Assembly (NCBI GenBank): GCA_048054495.1
Contig: JBGMQN010000071.1
Coordinates: forward strand, 14,494 to 78,493
Direction of reading: 5' to 3'
DNA from: JADFRG01 sp048054495
GTDB lineage: Bacteria; Chloroflexota; Anaerolineae; Anaerolineales; E44-bin32
Length of the DNA: 64,000 bases
The notes beneath the pieces were generated by a model. The model saw only the letters and a program-made list of their open reading frames with translations. It was not told the DNA's origin and ran no database searches. Positions 17,849 to 26,300 of this stretch are shown here, in pieces. How positions within the stretch are numbered: the first letter of the stretch is position 1; each line of letters starts with the position of its first letter. The position numbers and the translations under genes are program-made.

Positions 17849-18583
17849 ATGGATACTGCAGACCTGATCGCGAGTTTCATAGCTTCACTGCTGACCATCA
17901 TGGTTCTCAGTTACTTGATAGGCGACAACCCGTTCTTCAAGCTCGCAATGCACTTATTGATCGGGGTGGCTGCCGGCTATGTGGGAGCGGTTGCGGTGCA
18001 CAATGTGTTGATACCAGGGTTGGTCAAACCGGTCCTGGAAGCGGGCCTCACGGGTTTGGCAGACCCCCAGCTGATCGTCACCGTGATCGTTCCGCTCATC
18101 CTGGTCCTCTTGCTTTTCTTGAAGGTTGCTCCGTCAACCGCTCGTTACGGCACGATCTCCATGGTGTTGCTGGTAGGAGTCGGTGCGGCAGTCATCGTGG
18201 GGGGTGCAATAACAGGAAGCCTCATTCCGCTAACGCTGGAATCGATGGATTCCTTGAACCCCACCGTCATCAATCAACTCACCGGGGAATCAGGCTTGGA
18301 GCGCCTGCTTAATGTCATCATCATGCTCGTTGGCACGATTGCCGCGCTCTTTTACTTTCGATTCACCGTCCGGCGGGGGGAAGGGGAGGCGCCGCTTGTC
18401 GTTGTCGCAGGTGCAAGCATCCCAGGTCCGCTGACGATGCTGAGGGGAATCGGCAAGGGATTCATCGCGGTGACATTCGGGGTGATGTACGCCGGAGCCG
18501 TAGCAGCCACGCTGATCGTTCTTGGCGAACGGGTGCAGTTCATCTGGGACACAGTTACGGGCGTGATAGGCAGCATCGGATAG
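17849..18583 (+). CDS. Polytopic membrane protein of unknown function (operon gene 5)
   Basis: 244 residues with about seven hydrophobic segments, starting LIASFIASLLTIMVLSYLIGDNPFFKLAMHLLIGVAAGYVGAVAVHNVL. It begins 4 nt after the zinc-ribbon gene and ends 4 nt before the GlmL gene. No catalytic or transport motif is seen. Its strict packing with soluble ATPase and adaptor genes argues for a multi-subunit membrane assembly. Confidence 0.65.
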   Translation: MDTADLIASFIASLLTIMVLSYLIGDNPFFKLAMHLLIGVAAGYVGAVAVHNVLIPGLVKPVLEAGLTGLADPQLIVTVIVPLILVLLLFLKVAPSTARYGTISMVLLVGVGAAVIVGGAITGSLIPLTLESMDSLNPTVINQLTGESGLERLLNVIIMLVGTIAALFYFRFTVRRGEGEAPLVVVAGASIPGPLTMLRGIGKGFIAVTFGVMYAGAVAATLIVLGERVQFIWDTVTGVIGSIG

Positions 18584-18587
18584 AAGC

Positions 18588-20345
18588 ATGAGCACGATAC
18601 TTGAGGCTGATACCCTGCTGGCCGTTGATGTGGGAACGGTAAACACTCGCGCTAGCTTATTTGACGTGGTGGACGGGCGATACCGAATGGTGGCCACGGG
18701 TCGCGCGTCATCGACGGCTGGGGCACCGCTGTTCGATGTTCGAGAGGGCATGCAGGTCGCCCTGGACGAAGTGAGTGAGATCACGGGAAGGCCCTTTTTC
18801 GACGAATCCGAAGCGCTCGTCATGCCCACCACCGCCAGCGGAGCCGGGGTGGATGCATTTGTCTCTACTGCTTCCGCCGGGCCCCTTGTTCGGACGGTGC
18901 TGGTTGGACTCATGCCTGGCGTTTCGATAGAAAGCGCCCGTCGACTCGCTAGCTCAACTTACCTGAATGTAGTAGACGAGATCGGCCTGATGGATCGAAG
19001 GCGGGAAGAGGCGCAAATCGATGTGATACTCGCCGCGAAGCCGGATCTCATCCTGATGGTGGGTGGCACCGACGGCGGCGCTACCGCCAGCGTAGTTCGA
19101 CAGATCGAGACGGTGAGTCTGGCCACGAGTCTGCTCCCCACCGCTCGGCGCCCCGCGCTTGTATTTGCAGGTAACACCAGCCTCGGAGCAGCGGTAATGG
19201 AGCATTTTCAGAACAGCTCGGCGGTGGCGGTGGTGCCGAATATCCGTCCCGACCTGGAGCAGGAAGAGCTCGGACCGGCGCGCCTGAAGCTTGCTGAGAT
19301 CGTCAATAAACTTCGCTCGCAGCGCATCGCTGGATTCGATGACCTCAACGGATGGTCTGGCGGATACACAATGCTCACAGCGGACGCCTTCAATCGCGTG
19401 GTGCGCTACCTGAGTCAGGTGTACGACCCTGATAAAGGTGTATTGGGGATCGATGTCGGTGCGGCTCATGTAACCGTGGCGGCGGCTTTTGATGGCAAGC
19501 TAAACAGCAAGGTGCACTCGGACCTGGGTCTTGGGATTTCCCTCCCGGGTCTCCTTCGCTACGCATCCGTTTCCGATGTTTCTCGCTGGCTCCCCACGGA
19601 TCTCTCAGAGGCTGATGTACGTGACTACATCTTCAACAAAGCTATTTACCCTGGCACGATTCCCGCGCAGCTGTCCGATCTCCATATCGAATACGCGCTT
19701 CTCAGGGAACTGGTTCGAGCTGGCATTTCGCTCTCCAGAGGCGACTGGGCGGAGGGTGCCTCCTCCGAATTGATGCCGCCTCTGGAACCCATCATCGCCA
19801 GTGGCGGGGCGATCGCTCGCGCTCCTCGGCCTGGATACGCAGCGCTTGCGCTGCTGGACGCCGTTCAACCGCGCGGCATTACCACCTTGGTGCTGGATCC
19901 CTATAACTTAATTCCCGCGGTGGGTGCTGCGGCGAGCTTGCTGCCGATGATCACAGTTCAGGTGCTGGAGTCCGGCAGCTTCGTCAGCCTGGGAACGGTT
20001 GTTTCGCCGGTTGGACGGGGCCGACCGGGCCGACAGGTGCTCCGCATCCGCATCGATCCTGAGAGCGGCGGCGAGCCGATCGAAGGAATCGTTCGCTACG
20101 GCCAGCTTGTCCTGCTTCCACTTCGCCAGGGTGAACATGCTCGCATGACATTGAGGCCGGAAAAAGGATTTGACGTAGGTTTTGGCGGACGAGGCAAGGC
20201 AGGAGCGCTGCGAATTACGGGAGGGGCGTTAGGAGTCATTATTGACGCGCGCGGCCGGCCGATCGAATTGTCCAAAGATCCCGAACGTCGTAGAGAGCTC
20301 AATCAGAAGTGGCTCTACGATATTGGAGCTATGCTCCAGAGCTAA
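18588..20345 (+). CDS. GlmL/MutL-family ASKHA ATPase (no glutamate mutase nearby)
   Basis: 585 residues. The N-terminal phosphate-1 motif LLAVDVGTVNTRASLFDV and the later GVLGIDVGAAHVTVAAAF are typical of the actin/Hsp70/sugar-kinase fold. The DLILMVGGTDGG, LVFAGN and PIIASGGAIARAP turns match the GlmL (glutamate mutase L) family. In classical operons GlmL accompanies the B12-dependent GlmS/GlmE mutase; neither is in this window. Here it is embedded among membrane proteins, so a repurposed ATPase driving a membrane complex is inferred. It starts 4 nt after the previous gene. Confidence 0.75.
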   Translation: MSTILEADTLLAVDVGTVNTRASLFDVVDGRYRMVATGRASSTAGAPLFDVREGMQVALDEVSEITGRPFFDESEALVMPTTASGAGVDAFVSTASAGPLVRTVLVGLMPGVSIESARRLASSTYLNVVDEIGLMDRRREEAQIDVILAAKPDLILMVGGTDGGATASVVRQIETVSLATSLLPTARRPALVFAGNTSLGAAVMEHFQNSSAVAVVPNIRPDLEQEELGPARLKLAEIVNKLRSQRIAGFDDLNGWSGGYTMLTADAFNRVVRYLSQVYDPDKGVLGIDVGAAHVTVAAAFDGKLNSKVHSDLGLGISLPGLLRYASVSDVSRWLPTDLSEADVRDYIFNKAIYPGTIPAQLSDLHIEYALLRELVRAGISLSRGDWAEGASSELMPPLEPIIASGGAIARAPRPGYAALALLDAVQPRGITTLVLDPYNLIPAVGAAASLLPMITVQVLESGSFVSLGTVVSPVGRGRPGRQVLRIRIDPESGGEPIEGIVRYGQLVLLPLRQGEHARMTLRPEKGFDVGFGGRGKAGALRITGGALGVIIDARGRPIELSKDPERRRELNQKWLYDIGAMLQS

Positions 20346-20348
20346 ATC

Positions 20349-21416
20349 ATGATCGCCAATCATCTGCCGCGTATCAGACATATTCTGCCCATGACAAGGG
20401 TGCAGCGCGAGCGGAAGCTCGACGGACACGGTGTTTTGACCGTCAGGGTAAGGGAGAAAGTGCAGTCGACGGATGTGATCGGCGAAGTGCAGCCGCAGCC
20501 GCAACATCACTTTCTCGATCTGGCCTCCGCCTTGGGCGTTTCGGATGCGGAGGCGGCGCGCCTGCTGCGGGTGGACCCGGGGAGCGACGTGGAGGCGGGC
20601 CAAGTGTTGGCGGGCCCGGTCGGGATCGCCAGGCGTACGGTACGTGCCCCAGCCAATGGCAAGGTGCTTTCCCTCTCCAGAGGCCGAGTGCTGTTTGAGG
20701 CTCGCGAAGGGGCGCGCGCAGTTCATGCAGGGGTGCCGGGGGAGGTCACCGCCTCGGATGGCGCGAGCTCGATCATCATCTCGGCCGTCGGGGCGCTTGT
20801 CCAAGGAGCATGGGGAAACGGTCGCCGGGGATGGGGAGTATTGCGTGACGTGGGTGAAAGCCGGAGTGCGCGGTTGGAGCCTAGCGAACTCGACATGATT
20901 CTTCGAGGCGCGGTTGTACTGGTAGGTGTCGTCGACAATCCCAAATCCCTTCATCAAGCCACGGAAATTCCCATCCGCGGCCTGGTATGTGGAAGTATGG
21001 CGTCGGAGCTCATTCCCACCGCACTGCACATGCCATACCCGATCTTGTTGACGGAGGGTTTTGGGGCAATCCCGATGAACTCCCCGACCTACGACCTGCT
21101 GAGCACCAATGCGGGAAGGGAAGCGAACGTGGAAGCGTCGCTGCTGGAACCCTATAAGCCCCAACAGCCCGAAATCCTGGTACCGCTACCTGCCACGCAG
21201 GACCTTAAGAGTCCGGAACGAATCGTGCAACTGGTGCCTGGAGTGCGAGTGCGGGCCTTGAGAGCGCCTCATGTCGGGGCGGTCGGAAGCTTGCTGCATT
21301 TGATGCCGGGGGTCGAGTCCTTCCCAAGCGGCATATTGGCGCGCAGCGCGATGATCGAGCTGGAGGGAATTGGCTCTGTCGCCGTGCCGCTGAGTAACCT
21401 GGAAGTGATTGCTTGA
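20349..21416 (+). CDS. Hypothetical protein with barrel-sandwich hybrid and KOW-like ends
   Basis: 355 residues starting 3 nt after the GlmL gene. The first half has VDPGSDVEAGQVLAGPV...VRAPANGKVLSL, the signature of a barrel-sandwich hybrid (biotinyl/lipoyl- or RnfC-like) domain, but no modifiable Lys is obvious. The middle (about 185-245) has ILRGAVVLVGVVDNPKSLHQATE and RGLVCGSMASELIP. The C-terminus, APHVGAVGSLLHLMPG, resembles a KOW motif. It is predicted soluble and may be the cytoplasmic coupling subunit of the GlmL complex. No named family is recognised. Confidence 0.65.
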   Translation: MIANHLPRIRHILPMTRVQRERKLDGHGVLTVRVREKVQSTDVIGEVQPQPQHHFLDLASALGVSDAEAARLLRVDPGSDVEAGQVLAGPVGIARRTVRAPANGKVLSLSRGRVLFEAREGARAVHAGVPGEVTASDGASSIIISAVGALVQGAWGNGRRGWGVLRDVGESRSARLEPSELDMILRGAVVLVGVVDNPKSLHQATEIPIRGLVCGSMASELIPTALHMPYPILLTEGFGAIPMNSPTYDLLSTNAGREANVEASLLEPYKPQQPEILVPLPATQDLKSPERIVQLVPGVRVRALRAPHVGAVGSLLHLMPGVESFPSGILARSAMIELEGIGSVAVPLSNLEVIA

Positions 21417-21508
21417 TGGAACATGGTTCGGAACTTGCAACTTATGGCGTACCCGATCGCGTTGTGTCGCGTTCACGCGGATCTTCTTGGGCGTGAGGGG
21501 AGGAAATT

Positions 21509-22099
21509 ATGGCAGAAGACTTTGAAGTTACTGGGGGGCTGCCCGAGGACGATGAGAATCGCACCTTTGTAATTGCGGCCGCTGGGCTCGGGGGCTTGAT
21601 CGTGCTGAGTCTCATATGTCTGGGGGTCTACGCCCTGGTCTTGCAGCCACGGCAGCGCGAAGCTGCCTTGCAGCAACCGACCAGTATCGTTCTCACAAAT
21701 ACGGCTGTAGCGCTTGGTCTGACGCAGACCGCGGAGGCAGCGGATTTTACGCCAATACCCACGGAGCCGCCTCCGACATTCACACCTGCGCCCATTGACA
21801 CGGATACTCCGGTGCCGACTCAGGTGGTTGTGCTGCCAACCGACACACCTACTCCTACCCCATTTACGACGTTGCCAACGGTGGCGCCCCTAACGGCCAC
21901 CGCCGCGGCCCAGATGACGCAGACCGCTTTGGCGATCGCGGGCGGGGCCGGGTCGCCCACACCTCATCCAACGGAGCTCCCCGTGGCCGGCTTTGCTGAT
22001 GATGTCGGACTGCCCGGACTGGTGGGCCTGGCGGCAATATTCCTGGCGGCGATTTTCCTCACCAGAAGGTTGCGGTCGAGAACCACGCCTGCAAGCTGA
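21509..22099 (+). CDS. Thr/Pro-rich surface protein with LPVAG-like sorting end
   Basis: 196 residues: N-terminal membrane segment (about 24-46), a long Thr/Pro-rich spacer, then ELPVAGFADDVG, a hydrophobic stretch and RRLRSR at the C-terminus. The tail has the LPxTG-type layout (pentapeptide, hydrophobic segment, positive tail), although Ala replaces the usual Thr. Two membrane segments could instead simply make it bitopic. It has a strong GGGGAGG ribosome site and lies 92 bp after the operon, ending at a strong terminator. It may be an accessory surface component. No sortase gene is in the window. Confidence 0.65.
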   Translation: MAEDFEVTGGLPEDDENRTFVIAAAGLGGLIVLSLICLGVYALVLQPRQREAALQQPTSIVLTNTAVALGLTQTAEAADFTPIPTEPPPTFTPAPIDTDTPVPTQVVVLPTDTPTPTPFTTLPTVAPLTATAAAQMTQTALAIAGGAGSPTPHPTELPVAGFADDVGLPGLVGLAAIFLAAIFLTRRLRSRTTPAS

Positions 22100-22115
22100 T
22101 TGAATAGCGAATCAT

Positions 22116-22150
22116 AAAAGGGGCCGCGCAGCCATGCGCGGCCCCTTTTC
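22116..22150. terminator. Bidirectional rho-independent terminator ending the GlmL operon
   Basis: Perfect 14-bp stem, AAAAGGGGCCGCGC / GCGCGGCCCCTTTT, with a 6-nt loop. A- and T-tracts on both arms serve the plus-strand operon and the convergent GTPase gene. Confidence 0.9.
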
Positions 22151-22171
22151 GATTTCAATTTCAGCGTTAGG

Positions 22172-22675
22172 TTAGTCTGGCAGGCTGAGCTTGGCCAACG
22201 TTTCGAACAGCTGCGCGACGCCGTTTCCGTCCAGCGCGCTGGTCTCCAGATATGGGGCCTGGAGAGAGTTGGCAAATTCCTGCGCTTGCTCTGGCCGTTG
22301 GGTGCGTTCCAGATCAATCTTGTTGCCCACCACGATGAACGGTTGCTGCTCAACCGCCTCGAGAATCTCGTCCCTCCAGCGGGCGAGGCTAATGAAGGAT
22401 TCGGGTTCCGTCACGTCGTATACAAGGGCTGCGGCTCGGCTCCCGCGATAGAAGCCCGCGCGTATTATCTGGAAGCGATCCTGGCCCGCCATGTCCCAGA
22501 TCGAAAGCTTGACGGTTTGTCCGGACAGATCCACAGTCTGTGTCTGAAAATCGACCCCAATCGTGGCCACGCGGGTCTGTTCGAATTTCCCTTCACAGAA
22601 GCGCCGAATCAGCGACGTCTTACCGACGTTGCCGTTGCCTGCGACGACTACCTTCAGGACGGGAATGCTGCTCAA
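22172..22675 (-). CDS. Rab/Ras-like small GTPase
   Basis: 167 residues, the size of a bare Ras-like G domain. All five G motifs are visible: G1 GNGNVGKTSL, G2 TIGVDF, G3 WDMAGQDRF, G4 NKIDL and G5 ETSA. The TIGVDF switch I and WDMAGQ switch II are closer to Rab than to bacterial MglA. There is no C-terminal prenylation Cys. It begins 3 nt after the stop of the 22679 gene, which is probably its partner or regulator. Bacterial Rab-like GTPases often pair with roadblock or coiled-coil proteins; the output here is unknown. Confidence 0.85.
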   Translation of the reverse strand: MSSIPVLKVVVAGNGNVGKTSLIRRFCEGKFEQTRVATIGVDFQTQTVDLSGQTVKLSIWDMAGQDRFQIIRAGFYRGSRAAALVYDVTEPESFISLARWRDEILEAVEQQPFIVVGNKIDLERTQRPEQAQEFANSLQAPYLETSALDGNGVAQLFETLAKLSLPD

Positions 22676-22678
22676 AGG

Positions 22679-23410
22679 CTACTGGTGACGACCGAGAAAA
22701 TACTTATGGGGAAATACGAGTTCATCCGGATCGACGGGTGGGTTGCCTAGCAAGGTTCGGTTGGCTCGCTCAAATAGCAGATGAAGTTCCTCGAGCGATT
22801 CCAGCTGATCGGTGGCGGGATCCGTCGAAAATAAGGTCATTAGGGTCGTGAACTCTCCCGGCATATAGGCAAGCCACCGCCCGCCTTCGATCTGAGTCGA
22901 CTGCATGCCCGCGCCGAAGATCTCCTTTGTGGCGGCCCGGTAGGAAGAAAGCATCGGAACGGCCAGTTCCGCCTCGATCTGGAATTCTCCGATGGTGTTG
23001 AGTGGCATACCGGAATCGTTATCATAGACCGAATACCCAAGCACCTTTGCCACGTTCTTCTGGCGGATGACTATACTCTTGCCTTCGGTGGTGGCCGCTT
23101 TCCATTCCTCTGAGTCCGGCGACATTTCGACGTACCGCTTCACAGTCTGCTGCTCGCGGCGATAGTGGTCATACAGTTCTTGAAATTGGGTGCGGTTTAT
23201 CTCACCCGTGGCAAACTCCTCGGCCAGCTTATTGATTTTGCCCTGAACACGCTCCAAGTACTCCTGAGGGTTCTCAAGCGAGGATGGATCGCTGTCTGTA
23301 GTAGGTTGGGGGGGAGTTGCCTCAGCGGCCCCTTGCTGAGGTGCTGCGGGGGCCGTCGGTGACTGGGGCTGAGTTGCGCCCGAAATGAGGTCGCGTAGGC
23401 GTTGAAACAT
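22679..23410 (-). CDS. Hypothetical partner of the Rab-like GTPase
   Basis: 243 residues from ATG 23410. The frame is open further upstream, but an extended -10 (TGC-TATAAT) at 23435-23440 (minus) places the RNA start just before this ATG. There is a Pro/Ala/Gln-rich N-terminal tail (about 10-45), a helical coiled-coil-prone region (YLERVQGKINKLAEEFATGEINRTQFQELYDHYRR), then an alpha/beta domain (about 100-243) with an EFQIEAELAVPMLSSYRAATKEIFGAG core that could be profilin/roadblock-like. It is cotranscribed with the GTPase and may be its effector, GAP or GEF. Confidence 0.65.
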   Translation of the reverse strand: MFQRLRDLISGATQPQSPTAPAAPQQGAAEATPPQPTTDSDPSSLENPQEYLERVQGKINKLAEEFATGEINRTQFQELYDHYRREQQTVKRYVEMSPDSEEWKAATTEGKSIVIRQKNVAKVLGYSVYDNDSGMPLNTIGEFQIEAELAVPMLSSYRAATKEIFGAGMQSTQIEGGRWLAYMPGEFTTLMTLFSTDPATDQLESLEELHLLFERANRTLLGNPPVDPDELVFPHKYFLGRHQ

Positions 23411-23434
23411 AACGATTGCCCGATCGCGGGCATT

Positions 23435-23440
23435 ATAGCA
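23435..23440 (-). promoter_or_regulatory. Extended -10 (TGC-TATAAT) for the GTPase partner operon
   Basis: Consensus hexamer about 24 nt before ATG 23410; the short leader has no clear ribosome site. Confidence 0.55.
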
Positions 23441-23474
23441 TGGGGGGCATATGCATAAGAAATGGGAAGAGAGT

Positions 23475-24923
23475 CTAGTCCGCTTGAGCCACCTGACGGC
23501 CGTATTCGAGCAAAGACTCGAGGGCTCCGGGCTCGCGAGCCTCAGCGTAAACACGGAGCAGCGGCTCCGTTCCGGAGGGTCGGACGAGCAGCCAGGAATC
23601 GTCGTCCATATGGAATTTCACCCCATCCCGGTTGCTAACGCGCTCCACCTGGAGCTTACCGATAGCCTCTGGAGCGCCGTCAAGGAGCCGCGCGGAGAGC
23701 TGTTCCCTGGGAACCGGTCGCGACAGCCGCAGGTCCAGTCGCCCGTAGTGCGAGGGCCCAACATCCTTCAGGAGCCCATCGACCAGATCTTTCAACGTCG
23801 ATCCAGTTGAGGCAACCATTTCCAATACCAGCAGGCTGATGAGGATTCCATCGCCCTCCGGGATATGGCCCTTGAAAGATATACCTCCAGACTCCTCGCC
23901 GCCGATAAGTACGTCTTCGCGGAGCATACAATCGGCGATGTGGTCGAATCCGACCGGGGTCTCTATGACCTCCAGACCATACTTTTTGCCGAGCCGATTG
24001 ATCATCTGGGTCGTCGATACGGTCTTGACGATTTTGCCGCTCCAACCCCGGTGCTCCACCAGGTATTTCAACGCCAACGACATCAGGCGGTGAGGATCGA
24101 CGAACTCTCCCCGCCCATCCATGGCTCCGATTCGATCCGCATCGCCATCCGTAGCCAGACCAAGCTCACCGTGACCTGCCGCGATGCATCCAGCCAGCGC
24201 TCCCAGATAGCGAGCGATGGGCTCGGGGTGAATACCTCCGAAACCGGGGTTCATCTCCCCTCGCACCTCCGTTACTTCGCAACCCGTTCCCTGGAGGATT
24301 CCCTTGATCTGACCGCGACCGGATCCGTACATGGAATCCACCGCAAGGTGCTGAGGATTTTCGGCAATAGCATCGAAATCGATCAGGGAGCGCAAGTGAT
24401 CATGGTAGATCGAAGTGGGATTGAAACGTTCGATCAATCCCGTTTCCTTCGCTTGCCCGTAGTCCATCAGGTTCGGACCCCGACCGCGAGATTCGTTATC
24501 GTTGAAGTAGAACTCGACCCGGCGGCACTGTTCCCTAGCGGCGGCGCCTCCGTAGGCGGCCTTGAGCTTGAGCCCGTTGTAGCGCGGTGCATTGTGTGAG
24601 GCGGTGATCATGATGCCCGCGATCGCGCCCAGGTGACGCACGGCATACGAAATACAGGGGGTCGGAACGTCGGCGCTGGTCAAATACACCTTGATGCCAT
24701 TCCCAGCCAAGACGCGTGCCGCCTCGACCGCGAACCTATCGGAGAGGAAGCGTGTGTCAAACCCGATAACCACTCGTCGCGCATCCGGAGTCAAGGTCCC
24801 GTTAAGCCATTCATCTGCCGCAACCGCGTCCGCAATTGACTGGCTCACGAGACGCACGTTGTGGAAAGTAAAGGTATCCGAGATGACTCCCCGCCAGCCA
24901 TCGGTTCCAAAGGTTATGGGCAT
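23475..24923 (-). CDS. Phosphoglucomutase/phosphomannomutase family enzyme
   Basis: 482 residues from ATG 24923, preceded by GGAGG at 8 nt. The alpha-D-phosphohexomutase motifs are: TASHN (phospho-Ser loop), DGDADRIGA (Mg-binding), GEESGG (sugar-binding) and RPSGTEPLLRVYAEA (phosphate-binding). It isomerises hexose-1-phosphate and hexose-6-phosphate for glycogen, cell-wall or nucleotide-sugar pathways; glucose, mannose or glucosamine preference cannot be read from the sequence. It lies 23 bp after the glycerate kinase gene and is probably cotranscribed with it. Confidence 0.9.
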   Translation of the reverse strand: MPITFGTDGWRGVISDTFTFHNVRLVSQSIADAVAADEWLNGTLTPDARRVVIGFDTRFLSDRFAVEAARVLAGNGIKVYLTSADVPTPCISYAVRHLGAIAGIMITASHNAPRYNGLKLKAAYGGAAAREQCRRVEFYFNDNESRGRGPNLMDYGQAKETGLIERFNPTSIYHDHLRSLIDFDAIAENPQHLAVDSMYGSGRGQIKGILQGTGCEVTEVRGEMNPGFGGIHPEPIARYLGALAGCIAAGHGELGLATDGDADRIGAMDGRGEFVDPHRLMSLALKYLVEHRGWSGKIVKTVSTTQMINRLGKKYGLEVIETPVGFDHIADCMLREDVLIGGEESGGISFKGHIPEGDGILISLLVLEMVASTGSTLKDLVDGLLKDVGPSHYGRLDLRLSRPVPREQLSARLLDGAPEAIGKLQVERVSNRDGVKFHMDDDSWLLVRPSGTEPLLRVYAEAREPGALESLLEYGRQVAQAD

Positions 24924-24946
24924 TCTTGGTCCTCCGGGTCGGGATT

Positions 24947-26260
24947 CTAACCGCGGTATTTGAGTCCGAGGGCGATATCGTTCAGATTCGTACCCGTCGG
25001 CCCGATCTTGATCAATGCTCCGATCGCATCGAGCAGTGGATAGGCGTCGTTCCGCGCCAGCGCCGCGTCCGGGTGAAAACCTCGCTCTTTCGCGCGCTGA
25101 ATGCTTTTTGCATCGATCTGGGCCCCAGCCGCGTCGGTCGGACCGTCGACGCCATCGGTGGCCAGCGACATCAGTGCGAACCCGCTCTCCCCCTCCAACG
25201 CGGTGGCCGCTCCGAGAGCAAGCTCTTGATTGCGACCCCCAAGCCCATCCCCTCGAATCCTGACCGTGGTCTCTCCTCCTATGATCAAGCAGTCGCCGGG
25301 GTCGGCCGCGCTTAAGCGCGACGCCAGATGCCAACCGGCAACTCTGGCTTCCCCGCGTAGGTTCCCTGCCAGGATCTTGGGCCTAAAACCGAGCTGCCTG
25401 GCCTTCTCCGCCACGGCCTCAAGGACCACTCGATTGGAGCCCACGAGGACATGGATCGGTCGGCGCGCGGGCGATGGCTTTGAGCGGGGTCTTTCAAGCG
25501 CCTCCCGGATAGCCATCGGTACTGCCTCCCATATTCCGTACTCTCGCAGGACTTGTACGGCTTGCTCTGGACGGCGCTTACGGACCACGGTTGGCCCGGA
25601 ACCTATCGAGCCGAGACGATCACCGACTACATCGGAGAGAATGAGAGAGACCACTCGCGCGGGAGCCGCAAGCCGGGCCAGCCCGCCAGACTTGAGTTGC
25701 GAGAGCGCCCCACGTACCTGATTGACTTCTTCGATGGGCGCTCCGGATGCCAAAAGCAGTTGGTTAGTAACTCGAAGCTCCTCCAGCTTAACCCCTCGAA
25801 GCGGTAGCTCGATCATGGCCGAAGCGCCTCCAGAGACCAAAACCAGCACAAGGTCGTCTTCGCCGGTTTCGGCCAACAGGGCGGCTGCGGTGACGCCAGC
25901 ATCCAGACTGCCTGGGCCGGGTAGCGGGTGCTCCGTCACGATCGACTGAAAAGCCCGGGACAGCTTGGCCTTCGGGCCGCCGCCCTCGATCCCCGGGTAT
26001 CGCGGTTCCGTGACCAGCCCTTCCGTCACTCTTCTTTTAAGCAGGGCAGAGCTCGCCGAGGCCATTGCGGGTGCGGCCTTCCCAATGGCAATCACGTAGA
26101 TCTTCCCATTTGGGTGAAGATCTATACGGCGATCGCCCGCATGAAGGACCTGGCTCTCCAGGCTCAGATGCTGCCGCACCGCAGCCGAAGCGTCGGCTGC
26201 CGCGAGCGCGGCCTTTCGAAGGGCGGTCAGGTGGCTCTTGCGTTTCGTGTATTCAGTCAA
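24947..26260 (-). CDS. Glycerate 2-kinase, MOFRL family
   Basis: 437 residues with the DUF4147/MOFRL layout: IGKAAPAMASA near the N-terminus, VLVSGGASAMIELP, and the C-terminal MOFRL segment GGETTVRIRGDGLGGRNQELAL...LATDGVDGPTDAAGA. It phosphorylates D-glycerate to 2-phosphoglycerate, feeding glycolysis. The only usable start I see is TTG 26260, with a poor ribosome site, so expression may rely on coupling to the solute-binding lipoprotein gene 40 bp upstream. Confidence 0.88.
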   Translation of the reverse strand: MTEYTKRKSHLTALRKAALAAADASAAVRQHLSLESQVLHAGDRRIDLHPNGKIYVIAIGKAAPAMASASSALLKRRVTEGLVTEPRYPGIEGGGPKAKLSRAFQSIVTEHPLPGPGSLDAGVTAAALLAETGEDDLVLVLVSGGASAMIELPLRGVKLEELRVTNQLLLASGAPIEEVNQVRGALSQLKSGGLARLAAPARVVSLILSDVVGDRLGSIGSGPTVVRKRRPEQAVQVLREYGIWEAVPMAIREALERPRSKPSPARRPIHVLVGSNRVVLEAVAEKARQLGFRPKILAGNLRGEARVAGWHLASRLSAADPGDCLIIGGETTVRIRGDGLGGRNQELALGAATALEGESGFALMSLATDGVDGPTDAAGAQIDAKSIQRAKERGFHPDAALARNDAYPLLDAIGALIKIGPTGTNLNDIALGLKYRG

Positions 26261-26300
26261 CGGAATGTGTCTCGACCTTCAGATGGATGAATGCTCGGAA

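Noticed and set aside
24924..25334. Long upstream extension of the phosphohexomutase frame
   Set aside because: Overlaps the glycerate kinase gene antiparallel in composition; ATG 24923 has a GGAGG site and the family N-terminus.
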